Part shown: piece by piece, positions 26,368 to 37,600 of the stretch | How the letters are laid out: each line of letters opens with the position of its first letter | Numbering within the stretch: position 1 is the first letter of the stretch | Translations under genes and position numbers: made by a program | DNA from: Diprion similis | Lineage: Eukaryota > Arthropoda > Insecta > Hymenoptera > Diprionidae | NCBI RefSeq assembly: GCF_021155765.1 | Contig: NC_060115.1 | Coordinates: forward strand, 8,164,493 to 8,228,492 | Length of the DNA stretch: 64,000 nt | Reading direction: 5' to 3' | Notes under the pieces: generated by a model | What the model was told of the DNA's origin: nothing | The model's input: only the letters and a program-made list of their open reading frames with translations | Databases searched by the model: none

Positions 26368-28242
26368 TTATATACTTTCTTTTATCGCATATTGAGTTTT
26401 GTTTTGACTCTTTTCTGTTTCTTTCTTTTTACTTCTCAATAAATTACCTAATACTATACCAGTGAATAGTATAAGTCCGACTCTGTGATTGGATACAAAC
26501 TTGTTTGCACAGTCTGTAGGGTTGTCGATGTTTAAGGTGTAGATCTGAAAATACAAACATTGAATCCATAAACAATTTCCGTTCGGTAACTATTAGCATT
26601 TTCAATAATGAATGATTACTGTTAATATACTTTGTATCGCATGAAATTATGGTTAGAGGGAATTCACTGACTGATCATAAAAAAAAAAATATCGTGATTA
26701 ATTTTACCTGATTGGCAAGATGGCTACCGATGACTCCAACAGCTACATAATATGGCCACGTTTGGTCAACCATAATTCCAGATGTGAGTAAGCTGCTGAT
26801 CATAGATGTTCCAAAGCAAGATAGCCAGACCTTTGTATTATCTCCAAACTTCAATGCTGTTGACTTTATTCCCAGTAAAATGTCGTCAACTTTGTCCTGA
26901 TTAAAAAGAAAAAATTACACTGATACGTAATAACATTTGTGCATTTGAAATTGGTATGAAAGATAAGCTACTAGCGTTTCTATAAATTTTTTGTCCACTT
27001 AAACGAATTATCTGTGAATTATATGTAATCACTCAACATACCTGATGTGCATAAATTGTGTCATATAAAATTGTCCAACAAACACCTGCTACGTAAAGGG
27101 GTAGACAAACTGACCAGTCGCAGCTACCTTGTACAGCAGACCATCCCAATAATGCTCCCCAGTTAAAGGTCATGCCCAAAATAAGTTGAGGCCAATGAGT
27201 TATTCTTTTCATTAACGGGTAAATTACAACAAGACCTGTAACGTAGTTTGAAAATCAAGTACAAAGTTTTAGAACTGAAACTAATAAAAAGAATAAATGA
27301 AAAACAATGCAGAAAGAATGAATCAACTGTGAGGTGTAATGGGACATACCCAATGAACTGGCACCGAGAAGAATGCTATACCAATTCAGTTGCAAAAGAA
27401 CTGAAAGACCCAAACCGAGCTGACCAGAGAGAAAAACTAGTGCTTCCAACTGAGTTACTTCTCCGCTAACCAAGGGCCTGTCTTTTGTTCTGGCGACCTG
27501 AAAGTAAAGACAATTGATTAGATGCGAATAGCACTGTTAGGTATGGTCGTTCTAACTCTCTTCGTTTAATAATTTCTTATGTAATTCGAGGGAAGTCCTA
27601 ATTTAATTCAAACTTACTCTTTTGTCTATATCTCTATCCCACATGTCATTTATTGTACAGCCTGCTCCACGCATGATAAATGCTCCAAGTCCAAATAATG
27701 CCAGCATTTGTGGATCCGGAATCATACCAGGTGGTGCAGCCAGCGCTATGCTCCATCCACAAGGCCAGAATAGTAACCAAGATCCTGTTTCATGGATAAT
27801 TTTGTGATTAGATTAATACTCATAGTATGAAGAAAAATGCCATAAATATTTGCTAAATAAATATGAATGTTTATATAAAAAATTAATTACCTATTGGTTT
27901 GTCAATTCTCATAAGCCTTAAGTAGGGCTGTATCGAAACAGGAGATTTATTCACCAGCGTAGAAGCTAAGCTCACCCTTCTTTTCTGTTGTGAGATATCA
28001 TTATCACTAGGATTTAAACAGTCGGTTATATTTTGTACAGGTCTTACTCCTATCTGACCAACATTTTCTTTGTACAACTTTTTATACTCTTTTTTAATGT
28101 TCAAAAAGTATGATGTGTGTATCTGTTGGCAAGGACAGTAACTAACGGAGTGTAATTTGAACCAATTCTTGTGACTAGATCGGACAGAGCATCTCAAAAG
28201 GTGAGTTAGACTAGGTACAAAACACCTTCCAGGTACTAGCAT
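26368..28242 (-). CDS. Coq2: COQ2, 4-hydroxybenzoate polyprenyltransferase, mitochondrial
   Basis: Six coding exons read on the minus strand: 28,242-27,891, 27,784-27,618, 27,497-27,350, 27,235-27,042, 26,896-26,708 and 26,544-26,368. All have GT-AG borders and consistent phases; the total is 408 residues. This UbiA-family enzyme attaches the polyprenyl tail to 4-hydroxybenzoate in ubiquinone synthesis in the inner mitochondrial membrane. The first Asp-rich motif is [12 protein letters not shown] and the second is [13 protein letters not shown] followed by GIKST; several hydrophobic membrane segments surround them ([47 protein letters not shown]). The N-terminus ([23 protein letters not shown]) is Arg/Ser-rich without acids, as expected for mitochondrial import. 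A TTACAG acceptor 13 bases upstream of the ATG suggests a 5'UTR intron. Length agrees with the family. Confidence 0.95.
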
Positions 28243-28256
28243 TTCAAATCCGGATC

Positions 28257-28834
28257 TGTAACGTAAACAGCCTTAAGTAATCATTTATTTACTCAAAATC
28301 CATTTTGTCCAAACTCTAATTCCGGTATATAAACTCAAGTGGTCTATTATTGAATGACATAACCTCCAAACGATTGTAACGTCGACGATATGAGCAAAAT
28401 AACGTTATTAAGAAATGATTTACCTATCTGTATCGTACGATTGAAATGCAACGAAACGTCAACCTGTGCACCTTATTAGTTACATAATTAGTTATTTTTG
28501 TACAATAATTTCAAGGTTATCTCGGCACATTCTCCATAATTTCTGGCTACCCGTTGACGGCACTGCGAGTCGTGAATGTGATCGTCGTGATCTGAGAATA
28601 CTTTGACGCTCTCTCCCGGATATACGGCGAATCATAATTTTTCGAGTGTATCGAAGTAGATGAGAAGAAAACATCGTGTTATCGAATATCGAAGCTCAAA
28701 GTAAGCATATTCCAAAGCAATAACCGGCGGTCGTCCGACGGGGGGGACTTGAATTATGAATTAATTATGATTTGAAGGTATGTCAGCGGCTGTCACTTGT
28801 CCGAGGTGACAAACTTAATGCCGATTTGAGGAAT
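28257..28834. promoter_or_regulatory. Divergent promoter region between Coq2 and UMP-CMP kinase
   Basis: The two genes are transcribed away from each other, with 592 bp between the Coq2 ATG and the first in-frame ATG of the kinase gene. There is no TATA box, as expected for housekeeping bidirectional promoters. On the minus strand a TTACAG at about 28,256 looks like the acceptor of a Coq2 5'UTR intron. On the plus strand AAG/GTATGT at 28,775-28,783 is a good splice donor for a kinase 5'UTR exon. A 60-codon minus-strand frame at 28,492-28,674 does not splice in phase to Coq2. Confidence 0.45.
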
Positions 28835-29677
28835 ATGTCAAGCATGTATTTAAGGTTATTCGTACGAAGAGCGGTAAATACGCGATTCTATCTCGACGGA
28901 GTGGAGGACAGATGCGATATGGAACGAAGCGGCCCGCCAATACCTGTCGTATTATTCGATAGATTAGGCTCGTCGACATCATGTGGTAATCATTCCGGAA
29001 ATTGTGTATATCAGAAATCGTTGATAATTAAGTTTTCCATGCTCTGTCATCCGGGGCTGTTAATCAGTTTACGTAAGTTTGTCATGTCGACCGTATCGAA
29101 GCCCGAAGTTATTTTCGTCCTGGGTGGACCAGGAGCAGGAAAAGGCACCCAGTGTACGAACATAGTCAACAAATACGGTTATGTTCATCTCTCGGCCGGC
29201 GAGCTCCTCCGCGAGGAACAGCTCAAACCAGGATCTAAATACGGCGAGTTGATCCAAGGTCACATGGTAAATGGGACGATAGTGCCCGTCCAGATAACCT
29301 GCAGCCTGCTGGCTCAAGCGATGGAAAAATCAGCCTCCAACCGTTTCCTGATCGATGGATTTCCTCGCAACACCGACAACCTTGACGGGTGGAACGAGGC
29401 TATGTCTGATAAGGTCAACTTTCTTGGCGTACTGTTCTTCGATTGTTCCCAGCAAGCCTGCGTCGACCGCTGTCTTCGCAGAGGGGCATCTGGAAGCGGT
29501 CGCAGCGACGACAACGAAGAAACTCTGAAGAAACGGTTTCAGACTTATCAGAACTCAACTATTCCCATAATCAAGCACTACGAAGCTCAAGGACTCGTCT
29601 ATAAGATTGATGCCAACAAAGCTACGGATCAGGTATTCGAGGATGTTCAAAAAGTCTTGGCGAGGCTTCAACATTAA
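28835..29677 (+). CDS. Cmpk1: UMP-CMP kinase (CMPK1/Dak1 family), two possible starts
   Basis: An uninterrupted frame runs to the TAA at 29,675-29,677. From the ATG at 29,084 it gives 197 residues, the usual length of cytosolic UMP-CMP kinase. The P-loop is GGPGAGKGTQ (residues 14-23); it is followed by HLSAGELLR, the NMP-binding DGFPRNTDN and the LID segment RRGASGSGRSDDNEE. The enzyme transfers phosphate from ATP to UMP or CMP. The frame stays open upstream to an ATG at 28,835, which would add 83 residues beginning MSSMYLRLFVRRAVNTRFYL, a plausible mitochondrial presequence. A donor at 28,778 (GTATGT) and an acceptor ending at 29,068 (TTAATCAG) would remove the extension and leave the 29,084 start. 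The gene may therefore make both forms. An AATAAA at 30,138 fits its 3' end. Confidence 0.93.
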   Translation: MSSMYLRLFVRRAVNTRFYLDGVEDRCDMERSGPPIPVVLFDRLGSSTSCGNHSGNCVYQKSLIIKFSMLCHPGLLISLRKFVMSTVSKPEVIFVLGGPGAGKGTQCTNIVNKYGYVHLSAGELLREEQLKPGSKYGELIQGHMVNGTIVPVQITCSLLAQAMEKSASNRFLIDGFPRNTDNLDGWNEAMSDKVNFLGVLFFDCSQQACVDRCLRRGASGSGRSDDNEETLKKRFQTYQNSTIPIIKHYEAQGLVYKIDANKATDQVFEDVQKVLARLQH

Positions 29678-30150
29678 CCAGTCGCTAACCGATAACCCAT
29701 ATTGGTTCAATTTTAATCAACTATGATGATGCACATCTGTGTGCCCAAGTGCATTTAACTACGCATGAATATTGAGGTTTAGATTAATGAATTTATCCAA
29801 TCATTGTATTATTTAATATTATATATATATATATATACACACAGAGTTGTGCAGATCTAGTTAGCATTCCGCTATAAAATCTTAGGGAACGAACCATGCT
29901 GTATGATTTATGTACAATGCTAGAAGTAGAAAAAGTTTCATTGAATTTTGCAATTGGTTAGTAATGGTCATTGATGATTATATACAGAATACGTAATACA
30001 ATCTTCAAGTCAATTTCATTCAGAATGGAATTGAAACGCAACGAACTGCCAGCCTTGCATTATATGTGGTCTGCAGAAAGAATTTGCTCACTATTTGTGT
30101 TTGAACACATAATATGTATGACTAGCATTTCATCTATAATAAAGCTACTT
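29678..30150 (+). other. Probable 3'UTR of UMP-CMP kinase
   Basis: AT-rich sequence with a (TA)n run at 29,819-29,837 followed by ACACACA, ending near an AATAAA at 30,138-30,143. The small open frame at 29,971-30,168 is most likely part of the untranslated region. Confidence 0.5.
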
Positions 30151-33100
30151 GAACCGAAGAGTCGATAGATCTTTATTAATAGAAAGTCAGAACAATTCAT
30201 GAACTGATCATTGTTTTATTCATTTTTTATTTACCAAAGATATTTCTTATTGGGATTTTTTTATTACATAAAACTCTAGCTCTGAGGCACTTCATTTATA
30301 AAAATTATTATTTTTTTTTTTTATTGGATGGAGGTGAAAATTGTAAAAGAGGATTCTTTTATCTTATCTAAAACGGGGGGCTTTTCTGATGTCGCAATTT
30401 TTACAATCGTGTGTCGGTTCTACTGCGCCCTTGAAAACTGGATGCTGCCTCGCTGGCAAAGAGAGTAGCGTCACCTACTATTGGTTAGAGACACTAAGCG
30501 AATTCTTAATATTTTGTGATTCGAATAACACATCTTTTCCCCGCCGTTATCTTACACAGAATCTATTTAAGCATTTGATTGTAGTAATAATCGTTTTGCA
30601 CTCGACAGTTTTTCATTGTTTATCTCAGTATATGTATAGTATAATCATATAATGAAATAATTAATTAATTCTTTTATTTCATTTGGAACACAACAGGGTT
30701 TCATTTATTAATAAACAGAAAACAATTGGTTTTTATATATTTCCAATACCATTTATACTCATAAAATGGGATCTCGATGGTCAATGTGTAAAGTAACATA
30801 CTCTTAAGCGTAAATTCTTCTGTACCTTTAACCGGAATTTTGTTAAGTGCTAAAGTTTCATCAACTGTGATTGGTTCAACAAATAAATTTAATCGTAAAT
30901 CGAACACAATGTGTAAGTGAATTCTACATTAATGTAACTTGAACTTGCAGCAAAACATAGATTGCTGTTTTTTTCTTTTCGACAGAGTTTCGCGAATCGC
31001 ATTGATTTTCATATCTACAGCAAAGAGTTGTTGCTGTGTCACTCGAGTTGTTCACCTCAGCATATGAGACAAGGAAGAGATTGACCTCGTCAAGTCGGCG
31101 ATTATCCCGCAGTTCTCATCCGCAATAACAAGTAACATGCAAGAATTATATGACACTGAAAGCCAATTGACTGACTGAGTTCCATGTGTACTAATTCTGT
31201 CGACAGACATGATAATTTTTCTATCAATTTGCCGCTAGAAGGTTGGGGGATGAAACGAACGGAAATTTGCTTACATAGAGAATTTCAATTGGCGCCGCCT
31301 TCAGGACAGTGATATTGAGAGAACCGAGGAAGAAATTGACCTCCGAGCGAAGTCTGACCGATGAAAATTACGGAAGTCATAGCTTCCCAAACATTTTTTT
31401 GTCAGGCACAGCGTTAAGAAAATCGGAATTAAAAAAAAAAAGAAATTAAAAAGATTCTCAGCTAGGGAATTTAAAAAACAAAAAAAAATAACTTCCATTG
31501 AAATTATGGCTGCCCAAAGCTAAAATACTATCTGATGCAGATATTTTTAGAGTCATAGAATTATTGGTGGTATCGGTCGACGAACCTTCATAAGACAATT
31601 ATCGAAATAATAGAGTGTAAATTTCAGTCCCAGACGCGATTTTCCATGCCGATAATAAGTGTCAACTTAGAGAAAGTACAAAACCATCTCCGCGAAGACA
31701 AGTGTTCAACTTAACGAGGTGATTGACTTCACCGTCAATTATACAACTCTTTTGAAAAAAAAAATTTAGTATCACAAAGAGGGATCGGTTATCAACTGAT
31801 AATTGTGGTAACTGATCATCGCTAGTAATGGCGTAATCGGCCTAGATTCGGATTCGAAAATGAAATACACGTATATTTATTGTCACGCAAGTATCACCTG
31901 TCATTACCCAAAATCGAATGACAACAATGATTCTGTTACACAAAGAAATAGAAGTGAAATTAATTTCTCAAATTAGCTGATAGTTCCAAATGAACTACAA
32001 GTAGAACGTCGGCATATATAGATTATATTGATATGCATATATATATTTATATTTTTTGTATCGATAAAGTGAAATGAACAATTAAATTGAACCAGTTTTC
32101 CAACTCGAAACTCTTGTCGAGTAAGGTTCTTGCGTATAAGGTAAAAAAAGTGAGACGCGTGTCATGAAATGTCTCACGATCATATCGCAATAAATTCTCG
32201 TTGCTGAGTATTTTATTTCATTTACCTGTTATTTCGATGGTGGTGTTTCAATATGGAATGTGATTTTTCAGGATTGCAGATATCCAAAGTCCTCTGGTTC
32301 ACTGTACCTTTTTCACGTCGATGGTCTGCCTTCCAAGACTATAAGATATCTTTTATAGGTGCAGAAGTTGCAGGTATTCGAGACAATTTCGCGAATGCTG
32401 CGAAAACTTTTTATTGAACCTGTGAGATCCACAGATTGTTAAGACGGTGTTACCGATTATAAAGTATTGTTTTGAAACGCGTTATTTGAAAAATATTTCT
32501 GTTCTTTACATGGAAGATAAGTGGTTTAAGAGTCGGTGAGTCAGTGGACATGCAATGTTTACAGAAGCACGATATTTCTCAACAATAATTGTCCCACTAA
32601 AGGTTACCGTTCATAAAATTCAAGCCTGAATAAGCCGTGACTTTATAGAAAAAAGAAATATACCTAATCGTGAATAATTTGATTGCGTTTAGATCCGCAC
32701 TGCAACACGAGGGAAAAGTTAACTATACCTACTACAATAGCGTACAGTAAAGAAAAAACCAACGAAACCTTGTATAGCAAGCATATCTTATATGCCGGAA
32801 TATGGAAACGATAAAGAAAATGTTTCTCGTGCTTAATTATCCGCAGCTTCTGAAAACATTATTAATCATTTATTACACATATTTTTCTCGCATATACAGC
32901 TCCGAGTAAATCTGGTATTTTCTCAAACGATAAGAATTTTCTTTGGGAAAAAAATTCTTTCGCTTTTATCACTTTTCAGTATCCCTGTCACCTGTGTGAG
33001 CTGCAACTATTCTTTATCAATAAAATTGTAAACATTTTTAAGTCATCATAATAATATACTTGACGACTAAATATAGATATATTTATTGATCATACTGAAT

Positions 33101-34410
33101 TCCTACATCTTGGCGATATTCACACATTTTTACAATCGACAGAACGTATAATTAAGTTTATATGTCGAAAATTGAATATTATTATAAGAGTGTGATTAAG
33201 AAATATCGAATGTAAGAAACAATTATATCACCAAATATGTGAAAAATATGTCTGATTACATGTTGCTATATAAATCTAAATATATCATCCTTTGAAAGTA
33301 TCGGCTGTTAACGCAAGGTGAAGTGTCAACGGCTTATTATGGCATATGAATAGACATTCCAGAAGAATGCCAAAAATATTTTCTTTTTATTCGAACTTGA
33401 AGGCCGTCCACTTGAGGCAGATATTCTCATTTTTTCTTACAGTCAATATGATACATTACTCGTGCATTGACGCGGTTCGACACCCGTTTTTTTTTTCATC
33501 TCAAAATTAACGAACGTCATAAACACATACGTACAATGAGCAGATATTGGAGGTTCAACAAGTCGAATTCACAATGTATTGCAAATGTAATCTCAGCAAG
33601 ACGTCGTACCTTCGCTAAGGATGAAACTGACACATCGTTATCGGCGAATTTTACTCAGTTTTTCAATGACCCCTAGATAATTAAACACTCTAGAAACTGT
33701 ACAATTGTTCGATCAATTTGTCACTCTGAAAATTCGTTTAAACTCCACAGATATGCGTGATTATTAAATGTCTACAGATAAAATCTGTCGCAAAATTAAT
33801 CAAAGACTTCCGCTGTCTTGTAAGGATAACACAATCAGAGATTAGCCGAGAAAATTTTTCGAAAGAATAAAACGAGTCTTAAACAGAATAAATTACCTCA
33901 AAATATGACTTGTAAGTTTATTTCACACTGATCTATCACTGAGACGAGACAAAATACTTGATGCCAAACGTTAGTAATAGCTACTGTTAATTTTTCATAT
34001 ACTGTATCATACAAAAAATAAATAAATAATCGTAAATTGGTGAAGACTCGTTATGATGCTGCCAATAATGGAGATGAGATATTGACAATAAGGGGGGGTA
34101 ATGACCGATTAGTAAAGCCGATCGAAACACAGGCTTATAGTTTATCGACTTATCCATTATTGTGACAGAGTCGGAGGAATAAAAATCACACAAGTACAGT
34201 CGCATGCCGAATGTAACTGAGTGACGAGCTATTTGCGCAGGTAGAAAGCCGTGATCGTGGTCTTTGACGATGCCGGGAGCCCCGGGAAGTCGATCGGTGC
34301 AGATAAGCGTTCGCGTTTACCCAAGTCAGTCCGACTGGAAGGCTGGTGTCCAGTAACGTCGATGAACGTACGAATGGACAACCCCCGTCTGTGCAATCGC
34401 GGTCTGGCCA
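30151..34410. other. Intergenic region, no confident gene
   Basis: About 4.3 kb of AT-rich sequence with scattered stop codons in all frames. The only stretch that reads as possibly coding is on the minus strand at about 30,701-30,935 (listed separately). I see no tRNA, no terminal inverted repeats and no recognisable transposon domain. Confidence 0.5.
30701..30935 (-). other. Possible orphan last exon or gene fragment, unknown product
   Basis: On the minus strand, after a TTAATGTAG acceptor-like site, the frame reads IHLHIVFDLRLNLFVEP and continues through ALNKIPVKGTEEF to FYEYKWYWKYIKTN before a TGA. A minus-strand AATAAA follows at 30,674-30,679. The composition is protein-like (ordered charge and aromatic pattern), but there is no convincing upstream exon and I do not recognise the family. 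It may be a pseudogene fragment, an exon of an unseen gene, or chance. Confidence 0.2.
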
Positions 34411-34413
34411 CAA

Positions 34414-34420
34414 TATATAA
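34414..34420 (+). promoter_or_regulatory. TATA box of the NRF-6-like gene
   Basis: TATATAA sits about 225 bases before the first codon, predicting transcription from around 34,444. The stretch from there to 34,638 contains no ATG at all, so the ATG at 34,639 would be the first in the mRNA. The leader also contains a (CGAT)n run near 34,505-34,525. Confidence 0.6.
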
Positions 34421-34638
34421 GCAGTGCCGATTGTCCCGCGGAACAGTATAATAAGAACGTTCGGTTGGAAGTTCGTTAATATTTGGTGAACGCCGTGTGA
34501 AAAATCGATCGATCGATCGATCGCAATTCCCCAGGGTGAGAAGAGGCACGCGAACGGTGAGGAAAAGGGGTCGAAAATTGACGAAAGAGATCGACTCTTG
34601 GAATTTAAGTGAAAGGAAGATTATACCGAGGTTGAAAA

Positions 34639-37600
34639 ATGACCCGCCGATTAAACTCGATGACGATACTTCCTGCATTCGTGATAATTTTTATCTACCT
34701 GACGCAGTCCTGTGCAGGAACGGGAATTCGACCGGAAGTGACGCTCCTCGAAGTCCTGGCGCAACCTCTTGTTCCTACCGACGGGGCATCGGACGATTGC
34801 CTCAGGGACAGTGACGTTTACATTGCGTCATTGGGGAATTACACACCATGGGCTTTGCAGAGTGAGTTGGTTCGATGGTTTTTCCTTTTCGCTGGGTTTA
34901 TCTCGGCTTGCATCGAGCACTATGGCATTCGTTCCATTCGTCTATGACCGTGTCCTCGGTGTCCGATTTACGTTTTTTCGCATTTGCTGGTTTAAATCAT
35001 GTCGCGGGTAATTCCGGTTACGGATCAACAGCCGCGTGGCGCACCTCGAGATGTTGTGATACCGTTTCCACGTTATGACTGATGAAATGAAACCGTGCAG
35101 GTACAGACGCGATTTTACCAGGGCGGGAATAACTCCGAGGAGAAGAAACATGAAAAATAAAATAATAAACGGATCGCTGCACCGATATATTTCCTTGGTT
35201 CGGTTTGTGCACTGACGCGAATATAATGCCGAAGGTTTTAGAAGTCAGCCTTGGCGGCGTGTGTTTCCCAAAAAAAGAAATAACTCTTAGATTCATATAC
35301 TTTGTCGAAAATAATTGTCTGTTAAAATACAACGTCGCGATACAGAGCTATAATAATTTGTTACGTATACTCTGAACGGTGAGGATATTTCTGCAATTGT
35401 GTAACACCCAAGGCTGAAGACATTTTTAAAACTAGTATATATAATACCTATAGAATCACGGAGTGCTAGTCACGTGGCGATTTCTTATGATTAATTAATT
35501 ATTTATTGAGTATGGTTGAAAATTTGGAATAATTAGACTGGTCATAATAAAGTCACGTGATCTTGAATCAAGCGATTGATTTTATTGATTAAATACGTTA
35601 ACGTCAATTATAGTTTCACCCGAGATAATAACGTGACGGACTTTGCACTTTATGCCATTTTTCAAACTAAACCTGAGTACCGAGTGGTATTCTTAATTAA
35701 TTAAGTAACGCGATAGCAGCTCAAACCGGAAATGTATCTTTGCGGATATTTCATTCAATAGCAGATAATTTCACGAGTTGCATCGTTAAATTGCAGGATG
35801 CGATCCATTGGAGTGTTCATATAATAAGCTAGCTTTTCAATTGAGTTTTCAGTTGAAGTAAATGAAAAACTTAATTAATCGTAATAATGAATGATCGATG
35901 AGCGAAATGACGGCTGAACAGTCAGCTGCAGCAAGAGAGCGTATAAAAACACAAAGAATATTATAAACGAGCTTCCATTTATCGTCGGACGTGTAAGCTG
36001 AACGTGTTGCATTAAATTTGAATCGCGTGTGGTTATGCGTTAACGCAGATCTTGGCCTAGATTTCTTGGATTGTGTGTAAAAAATTTCTCTCGTCGTACG
36101 CCACAAAGTGACTGACCCTTTCCGTGAACCGGATAAATTGCATCTGTTGTATGCAATAATTTTTCGCCACCCCAAAGCTTATACGTTTCCATCGCATGAT
36201 CTTTGATCACGATATCGTTTATTAATATAATATAACCGCCACTCTGGATAGAAAAATTGGAAATTCCCGAAGCAAATGCGCAGTATTCTTGTAAATAGCC
36301 GTTGGAAGCAAGTTCACGATTTCCGTTCGACTCTGATTGAGCAAATATTGCTAAAAGTTGAATGTACAAATAAATTTCGCAATAAATTTCTAAAACATGT
36401 TAATGACTCGGCTATTGACGGGGTCGGCTAATGTCACGTGTTAAATAATTCTGCATATCCCTGAGTTACATTGGTTGTATTCTTGAAAAGATTAAGTTCA
36501 ATAACATTTTGCGGTCAAGACCGGTTTTTAATAGCTCTACCGGACAATAATTAATATACAACTTTCATATTCTAGTAGGTGGAATTTAATTTTTTACTTT
36601 TCCTACGTAGATATTTCTGCCACTGTAAGTCCGTCAATCACAGATATTCATGACGTCTCCATTCAACGTTGCATTATCAGAGCTGCGTGACTGACGTAAC
36701 TGCTGCAACTGTACATAATATCGTTGTATCGGAAACGTTTATCGAATAAAAGATCGCTATGAACATACCTATAAATCACATAGTGCAGATGCACCGAAGA
36801 CATATTATCTCACTTTGGGAAACGCGGAGAAGAATTACTCGTATTGTAGTATTTGTAATCCGATTTTTTTGTAACAGTTGATTTCACGATGCAATGCGTA
36901 GTAACACACATCTTTGACGATCCTTGACGTTGTTGCTTTGCTAGTGTCCCAAATCGAAGAACGATAATTTTAAGGGTAGATAATGAGCGATGAAGGAAAG
37001 TGAAGTTGAACCGTGAAATTTCGGCACCTAATAAAAAAGAACAAAGAAGGCAAATTTACTTTGGAATTTGTTTGATCGACATATGGAGAGACATATGTTC
37101 AAATCCGAAAGTTGATTTTATCTCTCATTCAACTGCCGATAGTGACAGAAATTTATTAATTTTTTAATTTGATATTTTTATTAATCCCATATGTTACCAT
37201 GAATAATTGGCTGTGTATATGCACCGAGAAAATCAACTGAGTGGCTTAGGCAGAAATCAAAACCAACTAATCGGGCAATTTTCTAATACAAAAATGAATA
37301 AAAATATACGCAGACTAAAGATAACATGCCGATGCGCTACGGAAATTTTTTTTTATCGCAGCTTATCGTTAGAATGCTTTTATCATTGATGGTGATTTTA
37401 TGTCGGGCTTAATCCCGATTGCAAATAGTTTTTAAACCCTAAATAAGCAGGATTTACACTTTTGAAATTCACTTGATTTTTTCGAGTGTAAAATTGTATT
37501 TCAATCTGAAATTAAAATCAAACTATGTACTTTCATAAATACCAGTTTTCGAAAAGGAAGAAAAGTCTTGTTGAATTTATCCATTCAATAATTATAGATT

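Noticed and set aside
28492-28674. Minus-strand 60-codon frame starting MFSSHLLRYTRK as an upstream Coq2 exon
   Set aside because: No donor in it joins in phase with the Coq2 acceptor at about 28,256; phases 0 and 1 both hit stops. The MLVPGR start is a good targeting sequence by itself.
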